A DNA stretch of 64,000 nucleotides from Astragalus membranaceus (taxonomy: Eukaryota > Streptophyta > Magnoliopsida > Fabales > Fabaceae): the NCBI GenBank assembly GCA_039519185.1, contig CM076849.1, positions 106,707,806 through 106,771,805 on the forward strand, written 5' to 3'. Below the pieces are notes generated by a model that worked only from the letters and a program-made list of their open reading frames with translations, ran no database searches and had not been told where the DNA came from. A program made the position numbers and the translations under genes. Shown in pieces: positions 1 through 10,747 of this stretch (positions are counted from its first letter, which is position 1; each line of letters opens with the position of its first letter).

Positions 1-675
1 TTTAGAAAGCATTAACTATGTGTCACCTCCTATATATGTAAAAGGGAAAGAAATAAATGGTTTTGGTGATTTGATTTTTTTGAGAAAAATTATCTGTAAT
101 GATGCAGCGGGTAGGTGAAATTCCCTTGTGTCTTAAACAGGTTAAGTCTTATATATAGGTCATGGTCTAGGGTCACTTTTGTGATCAATCTCTCAGGTGG
201 CTCTATTCACTTCCTCACAAAGGTCTCCAGAGCTAAAATCCCCTTCATGATATGATCCACAACGATAGCGAGCTACCTGGTGTGAGATACCAGGAAAGGG
301 CGTACTCTGGCTGAGACTTTCATGAGAGTCAGACAGATAAAATCCAGAATGACTGTCACTAATAATCTCCACTCATCCTAGGTTATTTTCAGACCCGGGT
401 ATAAGGCCCCACTCAGAAGTGTGTGAATAAACATGTGTAAGTGACGTGTGTGATATGGGCATAATACCTAGACTACCCAAGCTGCAAAAGAAATACAGAT
501 AATAGTACAAAGGTCTTCTATCCTAAGGTTCAATAAAGCAAAAATAAATAAATAAGTAAAATAGACATGCAAATAAAAGCGTTAAGGGTAAACAAAGTAC
601 TAAATTAACAATAATCTACACATTTAATTAAATTAGGCTTGACCCTCTTAAATTGTTCCCAGTGAAGTCGCCAGC
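1..675 (-). mobile_element. Ogre-like Ty3/gypsy internal leader downstream of an LTR
   Basis: On the minus strand this follows directly after the LTR at 676-3338. It begins with a primer binding site and continues as non-coding leader. No gag frame is open within the window. A small inverted repeat (cctgg...ccagg) lies near 275-293. The PBS type is the one known for Ogre/Tat elements. The element continues beyond the left edge, so its coding part cannot be judged. Confidence 0.7.
654..673 (-). other. Primer binding site of the Ogre-like element
   Basis: The minus strand reads TGGCGACTTCACTGGGAACA starting two bases after the LTR end (LTR 3' terminus ...GGTCGCTACA). It resembles the TGGCGACTCCACTGGGG primer site typical of Ogre/Tat elements. 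This fixes the orientation of the LTR as minus. Confidence 0.75.
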
Positions 676-3338
676 TGTAGCGACCGAAAAATCCGAAGGA
701 GGGATTCTTCGTCATTTTTGCAATGAAGCGGCCATCAATATTTATTTAATAGGAAAACATTGAAAAAACCTTTATTTTTGGGTTCGGGGGTCGATTATGT
801 GTGGGGAAGGTATTAGCACCCCACAACATCTTTTCAAAAAAAGGTTACCTTTTAATTTAATGTGTTGAAAAAGTCAATTCAAAGAAAACACTCTAATTTA
901 CCCTTTTTACTATTTGTAAAAATGAAAAGGAAGACCTAATAAAAATTTTAGTTTTTTGTCCTTGACAGGAGTGGGCCCCTGCTCCTACGTATCCCCCGGT
1001 GCGATGGAGAAATCAAAGCTACATAATTCTTGGGTAGAAAAAGTTTGTGTGTTTGGTGTTTTTTTTTTTTATTTTTGAAATTGGGGGACATATTCGTAAT
1101 GAACAAACAAGTAAAACTCAGAGTGGTCATCACTCATAGCTCGTTTGAAAACTAAAGTTTTTATTAACGGTCAAACAAGCCTAGCTCAGAGTGACCATTA
1201 GTAACAAACCTTTTTTTGTGAATAATTGTTAAAAAATACTAGTTTGGAAGTATTATGATGTAATAATAAAAAAAACTAAATGAGTTGTAATAGTAAAGGA
1301 AGTGTAATTAACAGGGGTGTTATGTTATTAAAAGGGGGGTATGAATAGTAACAGGGGTTGTATTTTTAAAATTGGGGGTGTATTAGTAAAAGAAGGGTGT
1401 AATTAGCTTCAGGAGGTTGTATTCTAAATAATGAGGTGCGACTGACAAATAGTCCAATTCACGTTGTTGGGCGGTCTGCGTGAACTAGGCTTAAGTGAGG
1501 GGGGTATACAAACTAAAAAAACGAGAGGGTGCAGGAAGTAATCTGAACCAAAAAAATTAATAGATAAAAAAAACCATATAAAACGAAACAGCTACAACCC
1601 CAAACCCTAATTTCCAAATCTCCCTTTCTCAGCGCCGCACTCCCCCTCTTTCTCTCGACCCTAATTTTTCATTTTTCTTCTCCTCACCGCTGTTCACACT
1701 CATCCTCAAATCACCAATCCAGATTTCGTTTTCCTCTCCCCCCGTAGCCACAGATCCTCTCTTCCTAATCTTCGATCACTCTCTGCTTCCGCCGTTTACG
1801 GTTGTTGGAGAGGGAGAATCCAAAGTTTCTAACAAAGGGAGAGAACTTGGTTGAGAGAGAGAATGGTTGCGATCAAGGGAGATGGAGAAGGGCGTAGAGG
1901 GGCGGTGAGTGAGGAGAGATACGGTGGTGCTGGTTTCGGTTTCGTTGGTGTTAAGCGGTTGTGGCTACGGTGGTGGTGACAGTGATTATTTTGGGTTGCT
2001 ATAGCTGATGGTTTCGGGTACGGTGGTTGAGGAGAAAACGGTGGTGGGGCATGGAGGTGCGATGGTGATTTTGGAGAGGGGGGAAGCTCACGGTGATGAG
2101 CGAGAAGCTCACGGTATGGGGGAAAGGAGATGTTTGCGACGGTGGTGGTGGGTTTGGTGCGAGTAGGTGTTTGATATGTGTTTCCCTCTACCTTGTTTCC
2201 CCACTTTCAAACCGGTTTTGGTTTTTATGTTTCTGGTTTTGTGATTCTGTATTTCCCTAAACAAATGAACAAATTGTTTATGACGCACTACTAATTTTCT
2301 AACCCTAAAAACGTCTCAGACATTGTTTTCCTCCTCAGAACCGATTTGGGTCATGTTCCTCCTTACCCCTATTCGCTCTACACATTTTCAGACCACCGAA
2401 CACATATTCAATGGACAAACATGATAATAAAAACAAGCCTAATCTTACAAAACTTTATGTTACTCGGTGTATAAACATCTAAAAAGAGAGACTGGAGCAT
2501 GACAGATTAAATATCTACATATTTTTAGACTTTGGATTAGATATTGAAAGAAAAGAAAAAGGAAAACCCATCCTGCTTACTGTTGCTTCTCTGTTACTGC
2601 CTTTTACTGCTATTACTGCTTCTGCGTTTGAGTTTCAGGTGTTTGATGATTAGGGTTTTAGTGTAAAACCCTAATTTTAGCTCTGATTTATGTGAAATCT
2701 TGGTTTCTTGGTGTGTGCGTGTGTGTTTTTTCGTATATTTCAACCACTGTCTCCTCCCCTTTCTATGTATCACTGTTTGGTATTTATAGGCAGGTTTGAT
2801 GAGGTGCTGAGGAGTCAAAAAGGACAGTCAGCAATTAGGGCAAATTTAGGGCATAAAAAGGACAGCATTTTGAGGAGGAATCAAAAGGACAACAGCTGGA
2901 GCAATTTAGGGCGCAAAGGACGGGCAAAGGAAGGACAACAGCAAGAAAAAGGATTCAAAAGGACAGCCAAGCAACTAGGGCAACTGCTGCGCCCTCTTCC
3001 TCTTCTTGTTTTTCTTTTTTTGAAATATTGTATTTTGAATTTTTTTTGTATTAATTTTTGTACTATTTTTTGCTGTTTGCTTTTTGGGTTCATATGTGTA
3101 AAAAAACTGTATTATATAACAAAAGACCTTTGACTATTCAACTTTCTATTTATTATTTTTTTTTGCACCAATAACAATAGACTAAATAATAACAAAAACG
3201 AAACGAAATAAAATAAAACGAGCATCAAACAATCGTTGTACGAGAGTGCCAAAGACACGCGCGTTTAGAACAATATGTGACCTAATGAGAATAAAAATAT
3301 TTGGATTTTAATTGATTGGACAAAATTAGGGTATGACA
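676..3338 (-). mobile_element. Ogre-like long terminal repeat (2.66 kb)
   Basis: On the minus strand it starts TGTCATACCCTAATTTTG and ends GGTCGCTACA, with TG...CA termini. It is flanked on one side by a PPT and on the other by a PBS, so it acts as the 3' LTR of one copy and the 5' LTR of the next. Inside are a pyrimidine/purine-rich block (about 1600-2150) and a block near 955-1060 that is shared with the solo LTR at 19206-21384. Small frames here, such as the one around 2708-3133, are low-complexity and are not regarded as genes. Confidence 0.8.
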
Positions 3339-3630
3339 GCTGCCCCTCTTTATTTATATTCTACTAGGAAATATGGAGGGCTTCCAAATTTCTCGAGTAA
3401 AACAGAAATAAAGATAAAAAGAACACTAATTTTGAGAAATTCACAAAAAACCGGGTTTACATAGAACAAAAGTAAATTGGGATCACCGGGGGTCTGAAGG
3501 AGCACTGGGGCTCTGATGGTCTAATTCGCAGTCTGATGGAACAAAAGTAAATAGGGAATGTTTCAAGAAGCAGCTGATGTAGGGATTGGAATGAGTGGTG
3601 TTGAAGGAATGATGGTACTTATGATTCGGT
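3339..3630 (-). mobile_element. Ogre-like 3' internal end with polypurine tract
   Basis: The minus strand reads ATAAAGAGGGGCAGC immediately before the LTR start TGTCATACCC, a canonical PPT-LTR junction. Upstream (higher coordinates) is non-coding sequence with a short repeated phrase (tctgatgg...aacaaaagtaaat twice, about 3455-3552). The outer limit near 3630 is approximate. Confidence 0.65.
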
Positions 3631-4175
3631 ATAACATCATGTTATTTGACTGGACCTTTCCTCTCCAATTATAAGAATCAGTTTGATGATGTATTTAAGA
3701 TGACTTTTGCTGTACCTATTTGAAGATATTTAAATTTGAAATAATGAAGGGATCTTCAAATTTATAGTTCCTTAGAGATTCTAATACTTGACTTTATATC
3801 AGTATTGCAATTTTGATGATCTTCTTATTTCTATTCCAGATTGTCTTTATATCTTGGGATGATAGGTATTGGTTTGAACACATTGATTTTCATTTATACA
3901 AGTATTAGTTTTGCTACAATGTATTATGACTAATTTATCTTTTTTTCCATTTCTAGAATTCTTCCTCTACATCCTTGGGCATTTTTTACTTTTGAATCAA
4001 TGTGTGATAAATATATTGGATTGGACTACCGATTAGCTCCAGCTCATAATTAGAGAATGCATGGAAATTTATTGGAATCAATGAGTTTGGGCTGGTTTAG
4101 AGTAATCCTTAAGCAATTTTTGCAGCAATGCTAATTGATAAGAAATTTCAATTTTTTTGACAGATTGCTGGACCA
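3631..4175. other. AT-rich stretch, no gene recognised
   Basis: No long reading frame. One short plus-strand phrase near 4020-4050 translates to LDYRLAPAH, which resembles the YRLAPEH motif of plant carboxylesterase-like alpha/beta hydrolases. It is isolated and followed by a stop, so at most it is a relic exon scrap. Confidence 0.3.
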
Positions 4176-4478
4176 GTACTTATGTGAAGATGGCTTTTTA
4201 TCAACGTAGGACTAAGAAATCAGGAAATACAGGTGTTCATGTTCATTAATCAACATCATTTTTCCTGAATTTTTTGATCTCAAATTTCTTTGTACAAGTC
4301 CCAATTGAAGCTAGAAATAGCTTATTCTTTATGAGATAAATTAAATCAATGTTGCTAACCTTGGACAAATGTAATGAATGGTTGTATCATTGTAAGGAAT
4401 TGGCTTTGTGTCTACTATGCAATTTACGAATATCATAATGAGCATTTTAGAAAGTTAAAATACATATTGTCATATTCC
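4176..4478 (+). repeat. Outer part of left arm of a large inverted repeat
   Basis: This stretch (from tacttatgtgaagatggc to catattgtcatattcc) reappears as reverse complement at about 11196-11492. It has only scattered mismatches, for example 'attaatcaac' against 'gttgatcaat' read on the other strand. Its partner on the right is contiguous with the other half of the arm, whereas here the two halves are about 3.1 kb apart. Confidence 0.8.
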
Positions 4479-4480
<2 letters not shown>

Positions 4481-4556
<76 letters not shown>

Positions 4557-4584
4557 TAAAAATAAAAATAATAATAATAATAAT
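4481..4584. repeat. (AAT)n microsatellite
   Basis: Roughly 100 bp of taa/aat trinucleotides with a short AAAAAT-rich interruption near 4551-4570. It sits exactly where the left inverted-repeat arm is broken. Poly-Tyr and poly-Ile frames through it are artefacts. Confidence 0.95.
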
Positions 4585-4799
4585 GGTCACTAAAATTTGC
4601 TGCTGATTTGGGAAACAAAAAATCTGTAGTTTCCTGCGGAAATTTCCGCAGGTAATTACCTGCTGACTTTCCAGCGGAATTTCCTGCCGAAGTTTCCTGC
4701 CGATAGGAAAATTCGAAGGAAACAATTGTCCATGAACGAAATAACTAGGAACTTTAATCCGCTGAAAAATCCGCAGGAAATGACGAAAATTCTAGTAGT
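4585..4799. mobile_element. CACTA-type terminal fragment
   Basis: The segment ends ...TTCTAGTAGTG, the inverse of a CACTACTAGAA terminus. Just inside are several inverted short subterminal motifs (TTTCCTGCGGAA-like: 'tgcggaaatttccgcag', 'tttccagcggaatttcc', 'tttcctgccg'). That layout is typical of CACTA (En/Spm) elements. The opposite terminus is not visible, so this is a truncated remnant or a small non-autonomous derivative. Confidence 0.5.
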
Positions 4800-4845
4800 G
4801 TATTTTCTTCATTTGCTGGTATAATTTCGTTGTCACCTGCATTCC

Positions 4846-6667
4846 AACAAAGAATATATATTTTGTTGTCATATTTGTTATTTCTCCTGTAAATGTAAAT
4901 TTTTTATAGATAATTACTTTGCTTTCTCACAGGTATCTAAGTCATTTTTTATATGTTGATTTCATTTCGTTCTATTATCACTTTATCATTTTCTTCATTT
5001 GTTGTGGTAATTTCGTTGTCATTAGCATCCTAAAAATAAATCTGTATTTCGTTGGCATTTTACATATTTCTCCTATCATTGTATATTTATTTTTTTTTAT
5101 AGATAATTGTTCTGGGAGACTTCTTTTGTCGAAGGGTGATAATCCTTATAAAATTAAAGATTTGCAGTTGAAATTTTCTAAGATGTGAAATCCCACTACG
5201 GACTGGTCCATTGTTTCCCTTAGAAAGGGGTTTGTTTAAGTTTTACTTTTCATCAGCTGTAGACCTTAGATGTATATGGGCTCTGGGATCTTGTAATTTG
5301 AATCCGGGTGTGTTAACAAAGAATATATATTTCATTGTCATATTTGTTATTTCTCCTGTAAATGTATATTTTTTATAGATAATTACTTTGCTTTCTCACA
5401 GGTATCTAAGTCATTTTTTATATGTCGATTTCATTTCCTTCTATTATCACTTTATCATTTTCTTCATTTGTTGTGGTAATTTCTTTGTCATTAGCATCCT
5501 AAAAATAAATGTGTATGTCGTTGGCATTTTACATATTTCTCCTATCATTGTATATTTATTTTTTTATAGATAATTGTTCTGGAGACTTCTTTTGTCGAAG
5601 GGTGATAATCCTTATAAAATTAAAGATTTGCAGTTGAAATTTTCTAAGATTTGAAATCCCACTACGGACTGGTCCATTGTTTCCCTTAGAAAGGGGTTTG
5701 TTTAAGTTTTACTTTTCATCAGCTGTAGACCTTAGATGTATATGGGCTCTGGGATCTTGTTATTTGAATCCGGGTGTGTTAACAAAGAATATATATTTCA
5801 TTGTCATATTTGTTATTTCTCCTGTAAATGTGTATTTTTTATAGATAATTACTTGCTTTCTCACAGGTATCTAAGTCATTTTTTTATATGTCGATTTCAT
5901 TTCGTTCTATTATCACTTTATCATTTTCTTCATTTGTTGTGGTAATTTCGTTGTCATTAGCATCCTAAAAATAAATGTGTATTTCGTTGGCATTTTACAT
6001 ATTTCTCCTATCATTGTATATTTATTTTTTTATAGATAATTGTTCTGGAGACTTCTTTTGTCGAAGGGTGATAATCCTTATAAAATTAAAGATTTGCAGT
6101 TGAAATTTTCTAAGATTTGAAATCCCACTACGGACTGGTCCATTGTTTCCCTTAGAAAGGGGTTTGTTTAAGTTTTACTTTTCATCAGCTGTAGACCTTA
6201 GATGTATATGGGCTCTGGGATCTTGTTATTTGAATCCGGGTGTGTTAACAAAGAATATATATTTCATTGTCATATTTGTTATTTCTCCTGTAAATGTATA
6301 TTTTTTATAGATAATTACTTGCTTTCTCACAGGTATCTAAGTCATTTTTTTATATGTCGATTTCATTTCGTTCTATTATCACTTTATCATTTTCTTCATT
6401 TGTTGTGGTAATTTCGTTGTCATTAGCATCCTAAAAATAAATCTGTATTTCGTTGGCATTTTACATATTTCTCCTATCATTGTATATTTATTTTTTTTTA
6501 TAGATAATTGTTCTGGAGACTTCTTTTGTCGAAGGGTGATAATCCTTATAAAATTAAAGATTTGCAGTTGAAATTTTCTAAGATTTGGAATCTCACTACA
6601 TACTGGTCCATTGTTTCCCTTAGAAAGGGGTTTGTTTAAGTTTTACTTTTCATCAGCTGTAGACCTT
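4846..6667 (+). repeat. Four tandem ~467-bp units carrying LINE ORF1 N-terminal sequence
   Basis: The phrase aacaaagaatatatat recurs at about 4846, 5315, 5780 and 6247, giving spacings of 469, 465 and 467 bp. The fourth copy ends near 6667. Each unit holds an AT-rich part with two diverged sub-copies (…tttttatagataatt…) and a part that translates as GRLLLSKGDNPYKIKDLQLKFSK followed by DWSIVSLRKGF. The latter has the style of the DUF4283 domain at the N-terminus of plant L1-type ORF1 proteins. The units are highly similar, which implies recent tandem amplification. The single unit-like relic at 11530-11600 is the unamplified counterpart. Confidence 0.85.
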
Positions 6668-6792
6668 CAAAAAATTTGTTTTAGATGAAGCTCCTTCAAA
6701 AATAACCTTTGGTCATTTTGCTAGGGTACTAATAGATATTGATTTACCTATGCAACTTCAAGATCAATTATTAGTGGAGAAAGAGGGATATT
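6668..6792 (+). pseudogene. LINE ORF1 fragment
   Basis: This stretch directly follows the last tandem unit and is nearly identical to 11690-11815. In that region it encodes the ARVLIDIDL...LLVEREGY segment between DUF4283 and the zinc knuckle of a plant L1-type ORF1. It breaks off in the middle of the VE-REG motif at 6792, where gypsy LTR sequence begins. It is too short and frameshifted to make protein. Confidence 0.7.
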
Positions 6793-7611
6793 GATGACAA
6801 CCTCAGAGCCGATGGTGACTATTTCGGGAGTCAAGAAGATGGGAGTGATGGAGACACCATGATCGGGGATGGAAGACCGGTCGATAAGTTGGGATGACGC
6901 CACAACCAGCTATGGAGGTTCTGGTTGATAAGTCGAGATGGGTGCCACGGTAAACCGATAAGCTCAGATAACGGCTCACGAAGAACCAAAGAGACACGTC
7001 TTTAAATATTTTACTCAAAATTCAACTTCTTTGTTTCATCAAATGAATTACAATACCTCAATGCAAACATCACCATTGGAAAACATGACACTAACCAAGA
7101 GACTTAGCATCATATATTTAACCCAATCACAACCCATTTAAGTAACTCACTCACTTCAATCAACATGCAATCACTCATAATTTCAAAGGAGCTACTAGTG
7201 ACTCTAACAAATCAATAACAACATAAAAGGGGAAGAACTCACCATTGAAGTGGCGTATCAAATGTGCATACAAGAAAGTGGATTTCTCACCAACACAAAC
7301 AAGCTCCTAGAATTCCAATGCACAACACTAAGCTTCAAGACCACCCCTTTGATACCTCTAATCCCAATGCAGCTTCCAATTCCTCCTCTCCGAGTGTTTA
7401 ATCTTACATGCAACCCCAAAAACTAAGGTTCCAACTCCCCCCTCCTCACATGCAACTCGAAATAGTGAGGGAAGAAAGAGTAGTGTGGAAAATTCTTGTT
7501 TTTGCTTTTCTTATGGAGACGGATTGTGAAATGTTGAAAGAAGGGAGATAAAAGGAGTCTGGGTTTCATTTTGTTTTTGCTGAGTTGGAATCCTATAAAA
7601 AAACTGGCATG
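6793..7611 (-). mobile_element. Gypsy LTR fragment related to 30816-32284
   Basis: Positions about 7060-7590 match 31285-31810 as a direct repeat with few differences. Shared phrases include 'aaaaggggaagaactcacc' and 'caatgcagcttccaattcc'. The 'agaactcacc' block also occurs in the chromovirus C LTR (about 37810), so this is most likely part of a Tekay-like LTR on the minus strand. The right end joins the inverted-repeat sequence at about 7611, with 'cc' as possible microhomology. Confidence 0.6.
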
Positions 7612-8056
7612 ACCCCCAATTGGCAGCTGATGCAGCTTGTACACATCATTTAATGATGCCACATCAGATATTAATATTTATAATAATTAAAAACTAAAAT
7701 ATTAAAACAAAATACAAAATCAGAATTCAAAATTGAATGAACCCTAATCCCAATTTTCACGATCCTGTTTCTTCCTAGAAAATACTTCACTAAAAATGTT
7801 GAGAGAGAGAGAGAGAGTACAGAAGAAAGAATTAAAATATAAATGCAGTGCTCATGTTATTATCCCACATTATTGCATTAGGAATTGTTTCAAGTAGTGT
7901 CATGCATGTGCATCACTCATACGTCAAAGAGGCGATCCATCGCCGCCAATTGAAACATAGCCTCTTTTGCTCTTTGGTGCTCTTACAACAAATACAAATT
8001 GAACCAATGGCTTTTGAAGAAAACTAAATAACCTTGGCAATCGTATGATACCCTGC
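7612..8056 (+). repeat. Inner part of left arm of the large inverted repeat
   Basis: This matches the reverse complement of 10748-11195, from ccaattggcagctgatgcag to the inner end cgtatgataccctgca. It includes a (ga)n run near 7800-7817. The arm contains no open gene. It surrounds a 2.7-kb centre holding the copia solo LTR. Confidence 0.8.
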
Positions 8057-8867
8057 ATAATTGTACACAAATTGTAAGTTTGTTACTATTGGTGATTAAA
8101 ACAATTTGCCTAGATGAATCGTGTGCTCTAGTGCATGGATATTTCAGTTTTGTTGTCATATTCGATACATGTCGTATCTGATACTTCTCGATACTTCTCT
8201 GATACATCATGAGTATATGTTAGAGTAGTATTAAAATGTTTTACTTATTTTTTTTAGAAAAATGAAACTCCATATACGTTGTAAGGACACCATCAATACG
8301 CCTTATAAGCACAAGAACAGAGGTATCATGAGTGATACAAACACAAAAGACAAAAACAACTATCCCATGTCTTTATTTTACAAGCGCAACATCCTAGTTT
8401 CTATGTGCCTCTTTGTTTTATTGTGCTAGCCTATGTTTCTTTGAGTCTATGTGTCTATGTATTTTTGATTATTTTGTGAACATTTTGTTTTTTATCAATG
8501 AATCCTACGTATCGTATACTATGTTTTTCTAGGAACTTTGTATCACTATATCAGATTCGTATTGTATCTGATACTCGTATCGTATCTATGCATCATAGAT
8601 CGTGTGCTAAAGCTAGAGATATATTGGATCGGCAAAAAAGGTTAAACCGAAAAGGCTGCACATCTTCTAAAGTTTCTAGACCTCCAAGGTTTGACAGGAA
8701 TACTCCAATCTTATCATCATCAATAAGAGGAGTATTTGAAACATCTTCAACTGTTGGAGTTACTAAAGCTTCCACCAGCAACAAGTGCCTATTGAGGGGT
8801 TTCTTGGTAACTAAGGTTTTGCTACAGACCTTCTTGGAGTACATCTGGCCACTATGTAGCTTTTAAG
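8057..8867. other. Unassigned sequence; possible captured exon scrap
   Basis: 8130-8600 is AT-rich with repeated 'gatac' words (…gtatctgatac…). A minus-strand frame at 8593-8844 (83 codons) lies just inside a CACTA-like end. Its composition is more protein-like than its surroundings, but I do not recognise the family. It may be a fragment carried by the CACTA element ending at 8990. Confidence 0.3.
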
Positions 8868-8990
8868 GGATTAGTGTTAATAGCAGTCTTTCACGGTTAC
8901 ATAGACCGTGGCTAAGTTTGTTCGCCGCGGATTTTGGGCCTATTAGGCACGGTAGTGACCGTGGTTAGTCACCGTGTTTTTTTTGTAGTG
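8868..8990. mobile_element. CACTA-like terminus
   Basis: The segment ends ...TTTTTTTTGTAGTG, the inverse of CACTACAAAAAA. Just inside lie inverted subterminal words of the cacggt/accgtg type ('ttcacggttacatagaccgtgg', 'gcacggtagtgaccgtgg', 'agtcaccgtg'). No matching opposite terminus was seen, so it is a partial element. Confidence 0.55.
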
Positions 8991-9067
8991 GTAGTACGAA
9001 TTGATTGCCTGTGGCAATAATACTCCAATCTTTTTAAAGAATTTTTTTTTTGAGTTGTAACATAAAG

Positions 9068-10520
9068 TGTTACCAAGTGGCTTCAGTCTCAAGAGGGGGG
9101 GTGAATTGAGATTTAAAAACTTTTCAGATCTTTTGAAAAAGTTTTTCCCCTTTTCAATGACTTAGATCAATTTTCGCGCAGGTTAAGTGGAAGCGAAGGA
9201 ATTAGAGTATAAAGCAGTAAAGCGGTATAACAGTAAAGCAGGAAAGCAGTAAAGCACGCAGAGATTTATCCTGGTTCGGTCACCTCCTAGTGACCTACGT
9301 CCAGTCCTCACACCCTTGTGAGATTTTCCACTAAAACAACAACAAGGCTTACAGGTGCCTTGGAAAACCTTTACAGACTTAGGCACTCTCCTCCTAGGAT
9401 ACCCCACCTATAGAGAGCCCTTAGATCTAATATAACAATAACAAGAGATACCCCACCCCTGTTACAATCAACTGCCCTAGAAAGATACCCCACTTCCTAG
9501 TACATGCAGCTACCCTAGAGAGATACCCCACTCCCTAGAACAAAACACAACAATTAAATAATAAACAATTGTAAATGCAGAAATACCTCTAGTGTAGGCA
9601 GATATTACAACTTGAAGAATACAACCCCAACTAACTCTTAGCAACAGATCAGCTCAGACAGACCAACGGTGCGTGATGAGCAAAAGTATAAGCGTGAAGA
9701 GTTTTCTCAAAAAGTTTTTCTGATTCGTACAAATGGGTTGATGTGTGTTGTGTTGTGTGTTGTGTGTAAAATGAATCGTGAAGCACTGCCTATTTATAGG
9801 CTATGAGAAATTCATTTTTACGTTGAAAATAATGTAGGAATCGATTCTTTGTTAAAATGTATTTGATCTAGGAATCGATTTATTTAGGTAAGGAATCGAT
9901 TTTATCTTTGTTTGTAAAATATGGGAAATCGATTCTTGAGTGCCATGGAAAGCTAGGAATCGATTCTATACTTAGTGAAAATATGTAGGAATCGATTTTC
10001 AGCTTGCCTGAGACAAGTGGGAATCGATTCTCAGTTATGTGTAAAAGGTTGGGAATCGATTCTTCCCTTAAAAAATATTTGGCTCAGAAATCGATTTATA
10101 TACTGAAAGTACATGACCTGAAAATCGATTTATAGCTTTTTTATTTTACCTGAAAATCGATTTTGATATTTGTTTATGCATGAGGAAATCGATTTTGTTA
10201 TTTTAAAGGTGATAGAAATGTCTACGTAAATATGCATGCAACTTTAAAAAACTTTGTGAGTGTGTGAGACTTTGATATACGAGCTGACCTTTGAAAGAGC
10301 TTACACTTTTTCCTAAGACACACCCAAACCCTAAGGACTACCCTTATATTTAAGGACTACCCTTAAACGTGAATCTTCAGTTCTTGGCTTGCTTGTCTTG
10401 GATTGTGACTTTGACGTTTAGTCACTTTTATTGACTTTGACCGTCAATCTTACTTTTGTCTTTTTCATCATCAAAACATATCCTGCAATATCAGGTTACC
10501 TGCAACACAAGGTATCCACA
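9068..10520 (-). mobile_element. Ty1/copia solo LTR (SIRE/Maximus-like), 1.45 kb
   Basis: On the minus strand it starts TGTGGATACCTTGTGTTGCA and ends ...AGCCACTTGGTAACA. It is flanked by a perfect 5-bp target duplication, taaag (9063-9067 and 10521-10525). Its 3' end (…aattcaccccccc-like tract, cacttggt-aaca) matches the LTR end of the complete copia element at 22088-30221. An array of gaatcgatt motifs occupies about 9840-10200. No internal region remains, so this is a product of LTR-LTR recombination. Confidence 0.9.
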
Positions 10521-10525
10521 TAAAG

Positions 10526-10747
10526 AATAGTATAGCTGTAGAAAACTAGTAAGATTTAAAGATAAAATAATCAAAATACAAGAGAAAAACAATTGTAGTA
10601 GGGATTGCCCGTTGTTATTTTATTATTTTCCAGTTTTTAGTTTAGGATTCTTTTGTTGTCATATTATTATATTTTTATTATTTTAATATTTAAATTTATC
10701 TTCTTTCTTATAATTTCTCTTCTCAAGCTTATCTCTCCTATCATCAG
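10526..10747. other. AT-rich spacer, nothing recognised
   Basis: Low-complexity T-rich sequence between the solo LTR and the right inverted-repeat arm. No reading frame or repeat family is recognised. Confidence 0.5.

Noticed and set aside
2708..3133. 141-codon plus-strand ORF
   Set aside because: It lies wholly inside the Ogre-like LTR, antisense to it, and consists of repeated 'aggacag' and T-rich sequence.
4020..4060. LDYRLAPAH resembling a carboxylesterase motif
   Set aside because: Only about nine residues, followed at once by a stop. No catalytic Ser region or neighbouring exons are seen.
4433..4725. Frames encoding poly-Tyr and poly-Ile runs
   Set aside because: They are translations of the (AAT)n microsatellite and have no domain or codon signal.
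8498..8866. 122-codon plus-strand ORF as a gene
   Set aside because: It starts in AT-rich repeat sequence, competes with an 83-codon frame on the other strand and matches nothing I recognise. At best it is part of a CACTA-borne scrap.
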